A DNA stretch of 64,000 nt from a bacterium (GTDB lineage: Bacteria; Bdellovibrionota_C; UBA2361; RFPC01), in assembly GCA_030428205.1 (NCBI GenBank), contig JAUIBK010000001.1, positions 263,966 to 327,965 of the forward strand. Direction: 5' to 3'. The notes beneath the pieces are model-generated. The model saw only the letters and a list, made by a program, of their open reading frames with translations. It searched no databases and had not been told where the DNA came from. Shown piece after piece: positions 50,373-58,794 of this stretch; position 1 is the first letter of the stretch, and each line of letters opens with the position of its first letter. A program made the position numbers and the translations under genes.

Positions 50373-50433
50373 GAAGAGGCCTCTCGTATCAGAATTTTTG
50401 CTTTTTCGTTGGACGAGTCATAATCAGAGCGAT

Positions 50434-50697
50434 ATACACCCCGTGAGATCAGGTCTGTCGTGTTCTCTGAATGTTTGTGGCGTGAAAGCTGATCGCTTTC
50501 ACGCGTTTTTCTGCACGGGGTATATTTGTCTTCCCCAGGGAAATACGCTGCTAGCGCAGCATATTTCCCGTCCGGCGTCCCCGGGGACGCCTTGAAAAGC
50601 GCATAGCGCTTTTATACTCAAATCAGCTTTGTCTACGACAAACCTGATCTCTTTGAGTATATACCCCGTGAACGCAGGTTTGTCTGCGACAAACCTG
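50434..50697. repeat. Nested palindromic repeats in the nhaA 3' region
   Basis: A dense series of inverted repeats in 264 bases: ACACCCCGTG near 50436 against CACGGGGT near 50514, GGGAAATA (50538) against TATTTCCC (50562), GGCGTCCCC/GGGGACGCC (50574-50591, a perfect 18-bp palindrome), AAAAGCGC/GCGCTTTT (50595-50613), ATACTCAAA (50614) against TTTGAGTAT (50652), and CAGGTTTGTC/GACAAACCTG (50675-50697). GACAAACCTGATCTC occurs twice. No protein frame explains them. Confidence 0.8.
50480..50509 (+). terminator. Intrinsic terminator after nhaA
   Basis: GCGTGAAAG (50480-50488) and CTTTCACGC (50496-50504) form a 9-bp stem with a 7-base loop, followed by GTTTTT. It lies 108 bases after the nhaA stop. 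Confidence 0.75.
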
Positions 50698-50741
50698 ATC
50701 TCATTGAGTATATTCAGGATAATCGTTTTTCAGTGAAAGTT

Positions 50742-51470
50742 ATGCCCGACCACGGACCTATCTACATCGAGACCCTTCTTGCATTAGATCATGATGTTCT
50801 TCCTGTGATCATGGAGCCATGGAATGCAGCGTCTGCTATCTTGTTTATTGTGCTTGCGCTTTTTTGGATGTGGAAGATTCGTATTCGACCGAAGCGTGAT
50901 ATTTTTCTTCCCTTTGCGGTGACTCTCTTGCTCGTAGGAGGAGTTGGTGGGACGCTCTATCATGGTCTGCGAACGGAGCGCATGTACTTGCTGATGGACT
51001 GGATGCCGATTGCGATTTTGTCTGTTACGTTTGTTTTATGGATCGTTGAGCAGTTGACACACCGTAGAGTGCTTGTGTTTCTTGTGCCTGTTCTTGGTTT
51101 TCTTTCTATTCTGATTCTTCACTACACTTTTGTCCGTCTTCGCCTTACCTCACTCGGACCGAGTGTGGGATATGTCCTTTTAGCTCTTTATATTCTTGTT
51201 CCGCTCTTTCTGCTGTTGCGTAAACAGAACTATGTAGGAGCAAAGTATGTTTACGGGGCTACGGGAGCGTTTCTCATAGCATACGTTTGTCGCTCAATTG
51301 ATCGTATGGCACTTCTGCCGATGGGGACGCATTTTCTCTGGCATGTGTTTGGTGCAGTCGCTACGCATCTTCTTTTATCGTATGTCTGGACAACTGAGAT
51401 GGCTCAGGCACAAGGCTCTTTAGTGAAAGAGAAGTGCGTTTCTGGCGGTAAATGTATGTCAGACGGCTAA
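50742..51470 (+). CDS. CREST-superfamily-type multi-pass membrane protein
   Basis: 242 residues from the ATG at 50742; a GTG nine bases earlier is an alternative. Seven membrane helices with the ceramidase/CREST pattern: EPWNAASAILFIVLALF, GGTLYHGL, LLMDWMPIAILS, and a last helix with FLWHVFGAVATHLLLSYVW. The spaced His, Asp and Ser residues in these helices are the putative metal-hydrolase site of the CREST superfamily, which contains alkaline ceramidases, PAQR and related proteins. The substrate is unknown; an amide or lipid hydrolase is possible. Its stop overlaps the convergent exported-protein gene by four bases. Confidence 0.7.
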   Translation: MPDHGPIYIETLLALDHDVLPVIMEPWNAASAILFIVLALFWMWKIRIRPKRDIFLPFAVTLLLVGGVGGTLYHGLRTERMYLLMDWMPIAILSVTFVLWIVEQLTHRRVLVFLVPVLGFLSILILHYTFVRLRLTSLGPSVGYVLLALYILVPLFLLLRKQNYVGAKYVYGATGAFLIAYVCRSIDRMALLPMGTHFLWHVFGAVATHLLLSYVWTTEMAQAQGSLVKEKCVSGGKCMSDG

Positions 51471-52201
51471 TCTGAGCAGCGCCTCAATTCACACTTCTGT
51501 TGTCTGTTTTGAATACATCTTCTTTTGCGCCGCTTTTTCTTACGTTTCTTGCAAATATGCTGTGCACGGTGTTCACAAGAGAAGAGGCACTGAGAGAAAG
51601 CTTCTGGCCGAGCTTCAGCTTCCCCCAGCTCACTTACCACTGCACCATAGTGAGCCTCACTCGTACTTATAAGACTGAGTGAGATATCTGGAAAGAAGCT
51701 CGCATCATGATTGAGGCCGGTGTTGTAGATCGCGTGAGCAGAAGAATCGACGAGGATGGCTTGAGCCGTTATCGAATGGCCGTTAGGAGTAGTAGCTTGG
51801 GCGACAAAGGAGAGTGTATCGGTGGGACTCTGATCGGACGTTTCTGTGTAATTATTTTTAACACTTACTGAGCCTCGAAGCTGTCCTTCCAAAGAGTCGA
51901 AAAGGAAAGTGCCAAATGAAACTCTCAACCGTGTGAGAGTGTGCATGTAGACTTTGTGTTTGCCACGAGGAGAGGGGATGCGCACTCCCCGTTCTTGAGT
52001 TGAAATATCAAATTCAAGTGAGATGAGGTCTCCTGATTGTGCACCAAAAGAAGAAATGAATGCGGCTGGGCTTGTTGAGCTATCTACGACAGCAGCAAAG
52101 CGATAAGTAAGAGTTTCGGCTTTAGAGTGGGTTGTTCCCAGGGCAGTTAAGAGCACAAGCGCCACTGTGAGGAGTGGGCTCAAAGGTCTTTGAAGAATCA
52201 T
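51467..52201 (-). CDS. Exported protein with a Cys- and Lys/Arg-rich C-terminal tail
   Basis: 244 residues from the ATG at 52201, chosen over an in-frame start at 52303 because a clean signal peptide starts there (PLLTVALVLLTALGTTHSKA). The body is a beta-sandwich (LTYRFAAVVDSSTSPAAF, DLISLEFDIS, YTETSDQSPTDTLSFVAQA) of the kind seen in exported repeat proteins. The last 40 residues hold six cysteines within a basic stretch (KKRKKKRRKRRC). No known family. A similar polybasic run is present in the exported protein at 8558. Confidence 0.65.
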   Translation of the reverse strand: MILQRPLSPLLTVALVLLTALGTTHSKAETLTYRFAAVVDSSTSPAAFISSFGAQSGDLISLEFDISTQERGVRIPSPRGKHKVYMHTLTRLRVSFGTFLFDSLEGQLRGSVSVKNNYTETSDQSPTDTLSFVAQATTPNGHSITAQAILVDSSAHAIYNTGLNHDASFFPDISLSLISTSEAHYGAVVSELGEAEARPEAFSQCLFSCEHRAQHICKKRKKKRRKRRCIQNRQQKCELRRCSD

Positions 52202-52390
52202 AGTTTGGCCCTCATTGATGAAAAGGGTGGTGAGCATATCGAGAACCTGGCTTAAAATCAAACAGCGGTATGCAATGCTGGGGTAAGTGAACAAAAAATT
52301 CATATATAACCTTTACGTGCATAAGCTCAAAATAATTAGGTTGTTAGAGGGAAGTTCCCCTCCCTTTAGCAAAAAAATTAAAACGTTCGT

Positions 52391-52439
52391 TTGACTTGAA
52401 AAGAGTGTTTGTTGTAGAATTTAGTCAATCGACTGAATT
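52391..52439 (+). promoter_or_regulatory. Promoter and TetR-type operator of the efflux operon
   Basis: TTGACT (52391-52396) and TAGAAT (52415-52420) are 18 bases apart. An inverted repeat AATTTAGTC (52418-52426) and GACTGAATT (52431-52439), 8 of 9 pairs, overlaps the -10 and the transcription start. A repressor bound here would block its own promoter. The ATG of the TetR gene is at 52452. Confidence 0.7.
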
Positions 52440-52451
52440 AGTGTATTTGCT

Positions 52452-53153
52452 ATGACACCTAAGGATAAGAAAAGGGGAACCCGAGATGCTTTGCTTCTTG
52501 CTGCTGAAGAGCTCTTTAGCCAAAGGGGCTACGCGGCGGTGAGCACTCGCGAGCTTGCACTTAAGGCTGGGGTGAACCTAGGTGCAATTCAATACCACTT
52601 TGGCTCAAAGGCGGAGCTTTTTGTTGAGACGATTCGAAAGATTATGTCTCGAGAAGAGGATGCCTGTGAGATTGGAACATTCGTTTTTCGAGCAGAAACA
52701 AGAAAAGAGGCTGCCATTGAGCTGTACTTCTTCATCAGGGCATTTCTTCAAGAAACGTGTCATCCCAAAGGTCCAGATGCGTGTCGCATGATGCATCGAG
52801 AGGTCCTCGGTGCAACTTCTGAGAACGAGGAGATCTTTGAAACGCTTGTATCAAGTGTTGTGGAAGAGTTTTTTCGACCTGTTGATAGCTCGTTGCTTGA
52901 GCTTGTAAAGCTTCTCAAGCCAGAGGCCTCACAGGATGAAGCAATTCTTATTCTGCACAGTATTTATGGTCAGTGTATGTACTATGCAACAGATCGACCA
53001 TTTATCGAAGGGTTGCGCGGAGCGGATTATTCCTCCGAGCCACTTCTGTCTCAGGTAGGAACTCATATTACTTCTTTTACTCTGCGTGGATGCGAATTTT
53101 CAAATGAGGAAATCGCATCTGCCTTGGAAGAGTCGAGGAATCAATTAACGTAG
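52452..53153 (+). CDS. TetR-family regulator of the RND efflux operon
   Basis: 233 residues. N-terminal helix-turn-helix with RDALLLAAEELFSQRGYAAVSTRELALKAGVNLGAIQYHFGSKAELFVETI. The C-terminal part belongs to the CecR/DUF1956-type ligand-binding domain (DACRMMHREVLGATSENEEIFE, HSIYGQCMYYATDR). It lies seven bases upstream of the membrane fusion protein gene, so it controls its own operon. It probably represses from the palindrome at 52418-52439 and releases on binding a drug or metabolite. Confidence 0.92.
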   Translation: MTPKDKKRGTRDALLLAAEELFSQRGYAAVSTRELALKAGVNLGAIQYHFGSKAELFVETIRKIMSREEDACEIGTFVFRAETRKEAAIELYFFIRAFLQETCHPKGPDACRMMHREVLGATSENEEIFETLVSSVVEEFFRPVDSSLLELVKLLKPEASQDEAILILHSIYGQCMYYATDRPFIEGLRGADYSSEPLLSQVGTHITSFTLRGCEFSNEEIASALEESRNQLT

Positions 53154-53160
53154 GGAAGTT

Positions 53161-54282
53161 ATGAAACGACAAATTGTTTACGCCTTAGGAATAACGCTTG
53201 GGGTTATTTTCTGTCTCGGCTTCGTAAAGTATCTTCAGATCTCACGTGCCATTGCTGAGCAGGCAAATATGCCTCAACCAGCTGAAGCTGTCACTTCGTA
53301 TGTCGCCAATATTCAAGAGTGGCCGAGAGCTTTCTCAGCTGTTGGCACACTCACGCCTACTCAAGGAGCAGTGCTTCGAGCAGAAGAATCGGGACGCGTC
53401 GTATCGATTGCTCTTGAGTCAGGAAAACGAGTTGCTCAAGGCACTCTCTTGGTGGCGCTTGATACGAGTGTTGAAGAAGCTCAACTTGATGGAGCAAAAG
53501 CGCAGTTTTCATTAGCGAAGCTTAATGTCGATCGTCAACGGTCGCTTCGAAAACGCAACGCGAATGCTCAGTCTGACTTAGATGATGCAGAAGCAAACTA
53601 CCAGTTTGCCAAAGCTGAAGTAGCACGGCTTCAAGCCTTAATTCGTCGTAAACAGATTATTGCTCCTTTTGATGGTGTAGCAGGAATACGACAAGTCAAT
53701 GTCGGGCAGATGGTGTCACAAGGAGATAGGATTGTCGCTTTTCATTCGCTTGACGATCTCTATGTAGACTTTTCTCTTCCTCAAGACTCTGTTGGTCACC
53801 TTCAAGAAGGATATGATGTGCAAATTGTCCTGCAAGGAGATGTTCGTCAGACATACCAAGCGACTTTAAGTGGAATTGACAGCGAGGTTGACGCCAACAC
53901 AAGAAATATTCAACTCCGAGCTACTCTTTCTCAAGCCTATGAGGGGCTTCGCCCGGGAATGTTTGTGGATGTGTCGGTTGTCTTGCCCAAAAAAGATAGT
54001 GTTGTGGCACTACCTTCATCGAGTGTGCAGTACGCGCCGTATGGCAATAGTGTCTATGTTATTGAGCCAGGCGAGGCCGCTGATGCGCCAAGACCAATTA
54101 CGAATACGACCGTTGTGCTCGGAAGGCATTTTGGAGATATGGTTGAAGTTATTTCTGGAGTCAAGCAGGGGACTGAAGTCGTAAGCTCTGGGACCTTTAA
54201 GTTACGCCCGGGCCTCTCTGTTGTTGTTCGAAACAGTGTTCAGCCGGGACAAGAGTTGACACCTTCACCTGTTGATTCCTAA
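53161..54282 (+). CDS. RND efflux periplasmic adaptor (membrane fusion protein)
   Basis: 373 residues. An N-terminal signal anchor (ALGITLGVIFCLGFVKYL), a barrel-sandwich lipoyl-like domain (VVSIALESGKRVAQGTLLVALDTSV), an alpha-helical hairpin (LSKLNVDRQRSLRKRNANAQSD-like region), IIAPFDGVAGIRQVNVGQMV, and a beta-barrel domain with LRPGMFVDVSVVL. It bridges the inner-membrane pump and the outer-membrane channel. It is the second gene of the operon and ends 13 bases before the pump start. Confidence 0.95.
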   Translation: MKRQIVYALGITLGVIFCLGFVKYLQISRAIAEQANMPQPAEAVTSYVANIQEWPRAFSAVGTLTPTQGAVLRAEESGRVVSIALESGKRVAQGTLLVALDTSVEEAQLDGAKAQFSLAKLNVDRQRSLRKRNANAQSDLDDAEANYQFAKAEVARLQALIRRKQIIAPFDGVAGIRQVNVGQMVSQGDRIVAFHSLDDLYVDFSLPQDSVGHLQEGYDVQIVLQGDVRQTYQATLSGIDSEVDANTRNIQLRATLSQAYEGLRPGMFVDVSVVLPKKDSVVALPSSSVQYAPYGNSVYVIEPGEAADAPRPITNTTVVLGRHFGDMVEVISGVKQGTEVVSSGTFKLRPGLSVVVRNSVQPGQELTPSPVDS

Positions 54283-54295
54283 GAGAGGTTTCTCG

Positions 54296-57200
54296 ATGCG
54301 TTTTACAGATATTTTCATTAAGCGACCTGTACTGGCGATTTGTCTCAATCTGCTTATTCTCTTAGCTGGATACCAAGCAATTGAGAATCTCACCACTCGG
54401 CAGTATCCACGGAGTGACTTGGCGGTTGTGATTGTAAAAACCGTCTATGTCGGGGCAAACGCTGACCTCGTCCGTGGGTATGTGACGACTCCCTTAGAGA
54501 GGGCTATTGCGAGTGCTGATGGTATTGATTATTTAGAATCTTCGAGTGCGCAGGGCCTTAGCACGATTACAGCTCATCTCAGGCTGAACTATGATGTTAA
54601 TGCGGCGCTCACACAAATCCAAAATAAGGTATCTCAGGTACGAAACGATCTCCCTCCTGAAGCGGAAGTTCCCACGATTGATGTAGAAACGAGTGATAAC
54701 CGTTTTGCCTCACTCTACCTTAGTTTTTACTCTGAGGATTTACAACAAAATCAGATCACAGATTATCTCACTCGCGTTGTTCAACCAAAGCTCTCATCCA
54801 TTGCTGGTGTGCAAAAGGCTGACATTCTTGGTGAGCGCGTTTTTGCCATGCGCATCTGGCTTAAGCCAGAGCGTATGGCTGCAATGCATATAACTCCCTC
54901 AGAGGTTCGAGCGGCCTTAGCCAAAAATAATTATCTTTCTGCCGCTGGAAGTACCAAAGGATCGATGGTCACCGTGAATTTAACGGCTAACACTGACTTG
55001 ACGTCTGAAGAAGAATTCAAACAGCTCGTAGTCAAACAAGAAGGTGACACTCTTGTGCGACTTGGTGATATTGCTGATGTCGTCTTGGGTGCTGAAAACT
55101 ATGATGAGCGAGTTAAGTTTGATGGAAAAACCGCAACTTTTATGGGGGTATGGGTTTTGCCCAATGCCAACTCGCTTGATGTTATTCAGGATGTTCGCGC
55201 AGCGCTTCCTGCTATAGAGGCAGCCCTGCCAAGTGGTCTTCAACTGAGTGTGCCGTATGATGCAACAGAGTACATTGAAGATGCTATCCATGAAGTCTTA
55301 AAAACGCTGGCTGAGACGATAGCTATCGTCATTTTAGTCATTTTCCTCTTTATCGGCTCATTTCGCTCGGTGCTTGTTCCTATCGCCGCAATTCCTCTTT
55401 CGCTCATAGGCGCTGCGGCCCTGATGCTCTTGTTTGGTTTTACTCTCAATCTTCTTACTCTGCTTGCCATTGTTCTTGCCGTTGGACTTGTGGTCGATGA
55501 TGCGATTGTGATGCTTGAGAATGTGGAGCGTCACGTTCACGAGGGTATGAAGCCAGTTCCTGCGGCCATCGTTGCTGCACGAGAGCTTGTTGGCCCCGTT
55601 ATAGCAATGACTATTACGTTAGCAGCCGTGTATGCACCGATAGGTATCCAAGGTGGACTCACAGGTGCATTGTTTCGAGAGTTTGCATTCACGCTTGCTG
55701 GAGCCGTGCTTGTGTCTGGAGTTGTTGCGCTTACTCTCTCGCCAATGATGGCCTCGCGACTTGTTCGAGATGGAGAAGATGCTTCTGCCTTGAAGTTGAA
55801 GGTAGAGGGGATTTTCGCTCGTATTCAAAACGCTTACGGAGAATTTCTTCAAAAGACGCTACAGTATCGTTATGGTATTCTTGCGGCATCGATTCTGATT
55901 GTGCTGTGCATCTTTCCTTTCTATATGTTTTCCATGAAAGAGCTCGCTCCGCGAGAAGATCAAGGAGTGCTTTTTACCATTGTTCAAGCTTCTCCGAATT
56001 CTTCTATTGAGCAGACTGGCCTCTATACAGAGCAGGTTGCTGATGTCTTTAAGTCATTTCCTGAGTATAAGACTTCGTTTCAGTTGACTGGACCTACTTT
56101 TGGCTTTTCTGGAATAGTGACTAAGCCTTGGAGTGAACGTTCTCGAACCACACTTGAGATGGAGCCCGAGGCATGGGGAAAGCTTTCTCAGGTTCCAGGA
56201 GTCAGACTGATCGTTTCTATGCCTCCGCCGCTTCCAGGCGGAAGTGATTTTCCGATTGAGTTTGTCCTTTCTTCAACCGAAGAACCTGAGCGTCTTGTAG
56301 ATATTGCAAATGAGCTTGTAGGCGCAGCATTTGCTAGCGGCAAGTTTATGTTTGCTGATGCGAACCTGAAGTACGATCTTCCACAGTCTGAGATCGTGAT
56401 TGATCGAAATAAAGTGTCTGCTATGGGGCTCGATCTTGAAAGAGTAGGAAGTGATGTTGCCGCTTTAACAAGTGGAAACTATGTAAACCGTTTTAGTATG
56501 CAAGGACGCAGTTATAAGGTCATCCCTCAAGTAAAACGCACCTCACGTTTGAATGCTGAGCAAATCTTGGATGCATATATTTCTGGGCCAAGTGGAACAC
56601 TTATTCCGCTTCGTACTGTAGCGACTCTGAAAGATACTGTTGAACCAAGAGAGCTCAAACGTTTTCAACAGCTCAACTCTGTTACGATTCAAGGCGCCAT
56701 GGTACCCGGAGTCAGTATTGATGATGCACTGTCTGTACTCGAGCAAAAGGCGGCTGAGATTCTTCCACTTGGTTTTCAAGTCGACTATGCTGGAGAGTCT
56801 CGTCAGCTACGCAAAGAGGGGAGTGCGCTAGTTGTTACACTTCTTCTTTCGTTAATTCTCATTTATCTCGTACTGGCTGCGCAGTTTGAGAGTTTTCGTG
56901 ATCCCTTTATCATTCTTGCCGGTTCTGTTCCGCTCGCACTCTCTGGAGCACTTATCTTTCCCTTTCTTGGCTTTACAACGATGAATATCTATTCACAGGT
57001 GGGGCTCGTCACGCTCGTTGGGCTTGTCGCCAAAAATGGAATCTTGATTGTTGAATTTGCAAATTCACTAAGAGAGCAAGGAATGGAAAAATATGAAGCT
57101 GTGGTTCAAGCAGCTCGTACCCGTTTGCGCCCCGTTTTGATGACTTCTGTTGCTACCGTTGTGGGGCATTTTCCGCTCATCCTCGCCTCTGGTGCTGGAG

Positions 57201-57373
57201 CTGAAGCAAGAAACAGTATTGGGATTACACTTGTAAGTGGAATGGTTATTGGAACCATTTTTACGCTCTTTGTTGTGCCAACACTTTATGTGTTTATCTC
57301 TGGAGAGCGCGATATTGATAATGAAGAAGAAAATGTGCTTACACTTGCACATACAGCAGGGGGTGCTTCGTGA
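54296..57373 (+). CDS. RND-family efflux pump (HAE1 type)
   Basis: 1025 residues from the ATG at 54296 with AGAGAGG before it; an in-frame start at 54272 overlaps the adaptor. Twelve membrane helices and two periplasmic loops. The proton-relay Asp pair is present in AVGLVVDDAIVMLENVERH (TM4), and the later VGLVAKNGILIVEFANSL helix (TM10) is conserved. This is the inner-membrane pump of a tripartite drug or metabolite exporter. The GTG start of the outer-membrane channel overlaps its stop by four bases, so the three genes are coupled. Confidence 0.96.
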   Translation: MRFTDIFIKRPVLAICLNLLILLAGYQAIENLTTRQYPRSDLAVVIVKTVYVGANADLVRGYVTTPLERAIASADGIDYLESSSAQGLSTITAHLRLNYDVNAALTQIQNKVSQVRNDLPPEAEVPTIDVETSDNRFASLYLSFYSEDLQQNQITDYLTRVVQPKLSSIAGVQKADILGERVFAMRIWLKPERMAAMHITPSEVRAALAKNNYLSAAGSTKGSMVTVNLTANTDLTSEEEFKQLVVKQEGDTLVRLGDIADVVLGAENYDERVKFDGKTATFMGVWVLPNANSLDVIQDVRAALPAIEAALPSGLQLSVPYDATEYIEDAIHEVLKTLAETIAIVILVIFLFIGSFRSVLVPIAAIPLSLIGAAALMLLFGFTLNLLTLLAIVLAVGLVVDDAIVMLENVERHVHEGMKPVPAAIVAARELVGPVIAMTITLAAVYAPIGIQGGLTGALFREFAFTLAGAVLVSGVVALTLSPMMASRLVRDGEDASALKLKVEGIFARIQNAYGEFLQKTLQYRYGILAASILIVLCIFPFYMFSMKELAPREDQGVLFTIVQASPNSSIEQTGLYTEQVADVFKSFPEYKTSFQLTGPTFGFSGIVTKPWSERSRTTLEMEPEAWGKLSQVPGVRLIVSMPPPLPGGSDFPIEFVLSSTEEPERLVDIANELVGAAFASGKFMFADANLKYDLPQSEIVIDRNKVSAMGLDLERVGSDVAALTSGNYVNRFSMQGRSYKVIPQVKRTSRLNAEQILDAYISGPSGTLIPLRTVATLKDTVEPRELKRFQQLNSVTIQGAMVPGVSIDDALSVLEQKAAEILPLGFQVDYAGESRQLRKEGSALVVTLLLSLILIYLVLAAQFESFRDPFIILAGSVPLALSGALIFPFLGFTTMNIYSQVGLVTLVGLVAKNGILIVEFANSLREQGMEKYEAVVQAARTRLRPVLMTSVATVVGHFPLILASGAGAEARNSIGITLVSGMVIGTIFTLFVVPTLYVFISGERDIDNEEENVLTLAHTAGGAS

Positions 57374-58794
57374 TTATGTCTTATCGATTGAAAGCTCTTC
57401 TTGCTGTCCTTCCTTGGGTGCTCACTGGATGTGCCGTTGGACCCGATTATGTTGCCCCTGAAATGGAGCTGCCAGTTTCATTTTCAAATGAGAGTGGTCA
57501 GCAAGACGTAGATCTCGCTTGGTGGAACTCTTTTGAGGATGACACTCTTACGTATCTGATTGAAGAAGCTGTACGTGAGAATAAAGATGTAAAACAGGCG
57601 CTTTCTCGAATTAATCAATCGAGAGCCTTAGCTCGAGAGGCTCGCAGTGAGCTTTATCCAGGCATTCAACTCGGTTCAGCATTTGAAAAAAGCCGCCAAA
57701 CGGGTTCTCGGTTTCCTGGAGCCGGTGGATTCCGCTATGAAATTTATACGGCTGATTCTTCTGCGAGTTGGGAGATTGATATCTTTGGAAGACTACGACG
57801 CAACTTAGAATCAAAGAATGCGGAGTATGCTGGTCAGGTAGCTTCTTTGCATGATACCCTCCTCATGGTCTTAGGCGAAGTCGCGCAAACGTACTTTAGT
57901 CTTCGCGGAGCGCAGGCCCAACTTCATATTGCACAGAAGAACTTAGATATCCAAGAAGACACTCTAGAGCTTGTTCAGGTTAAGTTTGACACAGGCGTTG
58001 TGAGTGAGCTTGATGCGGTAAGAGCTCAATCTCAACTAGAACAAACTCGAGCAGTTGTTCCTGTTTGGGAGGCTCATGTACAAACAAGCATCCACCGTCT
58101 ATCTGTTCTCTTAGGAAAATTCCCGAAAGATCTAGAGGCAGATCTTGAAAAAAGGGGACCTATTCCAAATTATGCGGGCCCTGCTACACTTGGAAAGCCA
58201 GAGGAGCTTCTCCGTAGAAGACCAGATATTCAAATCGCAGAGCGAGCACTTGCCTCGTATACAGCCCAGATTGGTGTAGCAGTTTCTGAGCTCTTTCCAA
58301 AGCTTACTTTTAGTGGATCGCTTGGAGTCGATGCCACTCACTTCTCCGATCTAACAGGAGGTGCAAATACAAGAGGGTACGCTTTTGGCCCTAGTATTAG
58401 TTGGAGACCTTTTGATTTTGGCCGTATTCAAGCACGAATTACTGCAGCCGATGAACGAGCGAAAGAGGCTCTTTATGCGTATGAAAAGCAAGTCCTTGTA
58501 GCACTCGAGGATGTTGAGTCATCGCTTGTTACCTTTTCTTCGCAGCGTAGGCGCAAAATTCAACTTGATATCGCATTTGCCTCAGCCCAAAAAGCCCACG
58601 AGCTTGCTCGAGAACAGTACGAGGAGGGCCTTATCGATCTTCTCTCCGTTCTTGAAGCCCAAGCACAGATGCTTGATGTTGAAAGTGCTCTTTGCGAGAG
58701 TAGGGAGCAGGTGAGTTCTTCCTATGTTTTACTCTCTAAGGCGTTAGGAGGTGGTTGGCAACAATGGGAGCTTTTGGATCAACATGAGTCATGA
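57370..58794 (+). CDS. Outer-membrane efflux lipoprotein (NodT/TolC type)
   Basis: 474 residues from the GTG that overlaps the pump stop, with GGGGG six bases before it (an ATG two codons later is an alternative). N-terminal lipoprotein signal VLPWVLTGCAVGPDY, with the lipidated Cys and the conserved VGPDY. Two OEP repeats follow (QALSRINQSRALAREARSELYPGIQLG; FPKLTFSGSLGVDA), ending in long helices (EEGLIDLLSVLEAQ). It forms the trimeric outer-membrane exit duct of the RND system. Its last codons overlap the photolyase start. Confidence 0.95.
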   Translation: MIMSYRLKALLAVLPWVLTGCAVGPDYVAPEMELPVSFSNESGQQDVDLAWWNSFEDDTLTYLIEEAVRENKDVKQALSRINQSRALAREARSELYPGIQLGSAFEKSRQTGSRFPGAGGFRYEIYTADSSASWEIDIFGRLRRNLESKNAEYAGQVASLHDTLLMVLGEVAQTYFSLRGAQAQLHIAQKNLDIQEDTLELVQVKFDTGVVSELDAVRAQSQLEQTRAVVPVWEAHVQTSIHRLSVLLGKFPKDLEADLEKRGPIPNYAGPATLGKPEELLRRRPDIQIAERALASYTAQIGVAVSELFPKLTFSGSLGVDATHFSDLTGGANTRGYAFGPSISWRPFDFGRIQARITAADERAKEALYAYEKQVLVALEDVESSLVTFSSQRRRKIQLDIAFASAQKAHELAREQYEEGLIDLLSVLEAQAQMLDVESALCESREQVSSSYVLLSKALGGGWQQWELLDQHES

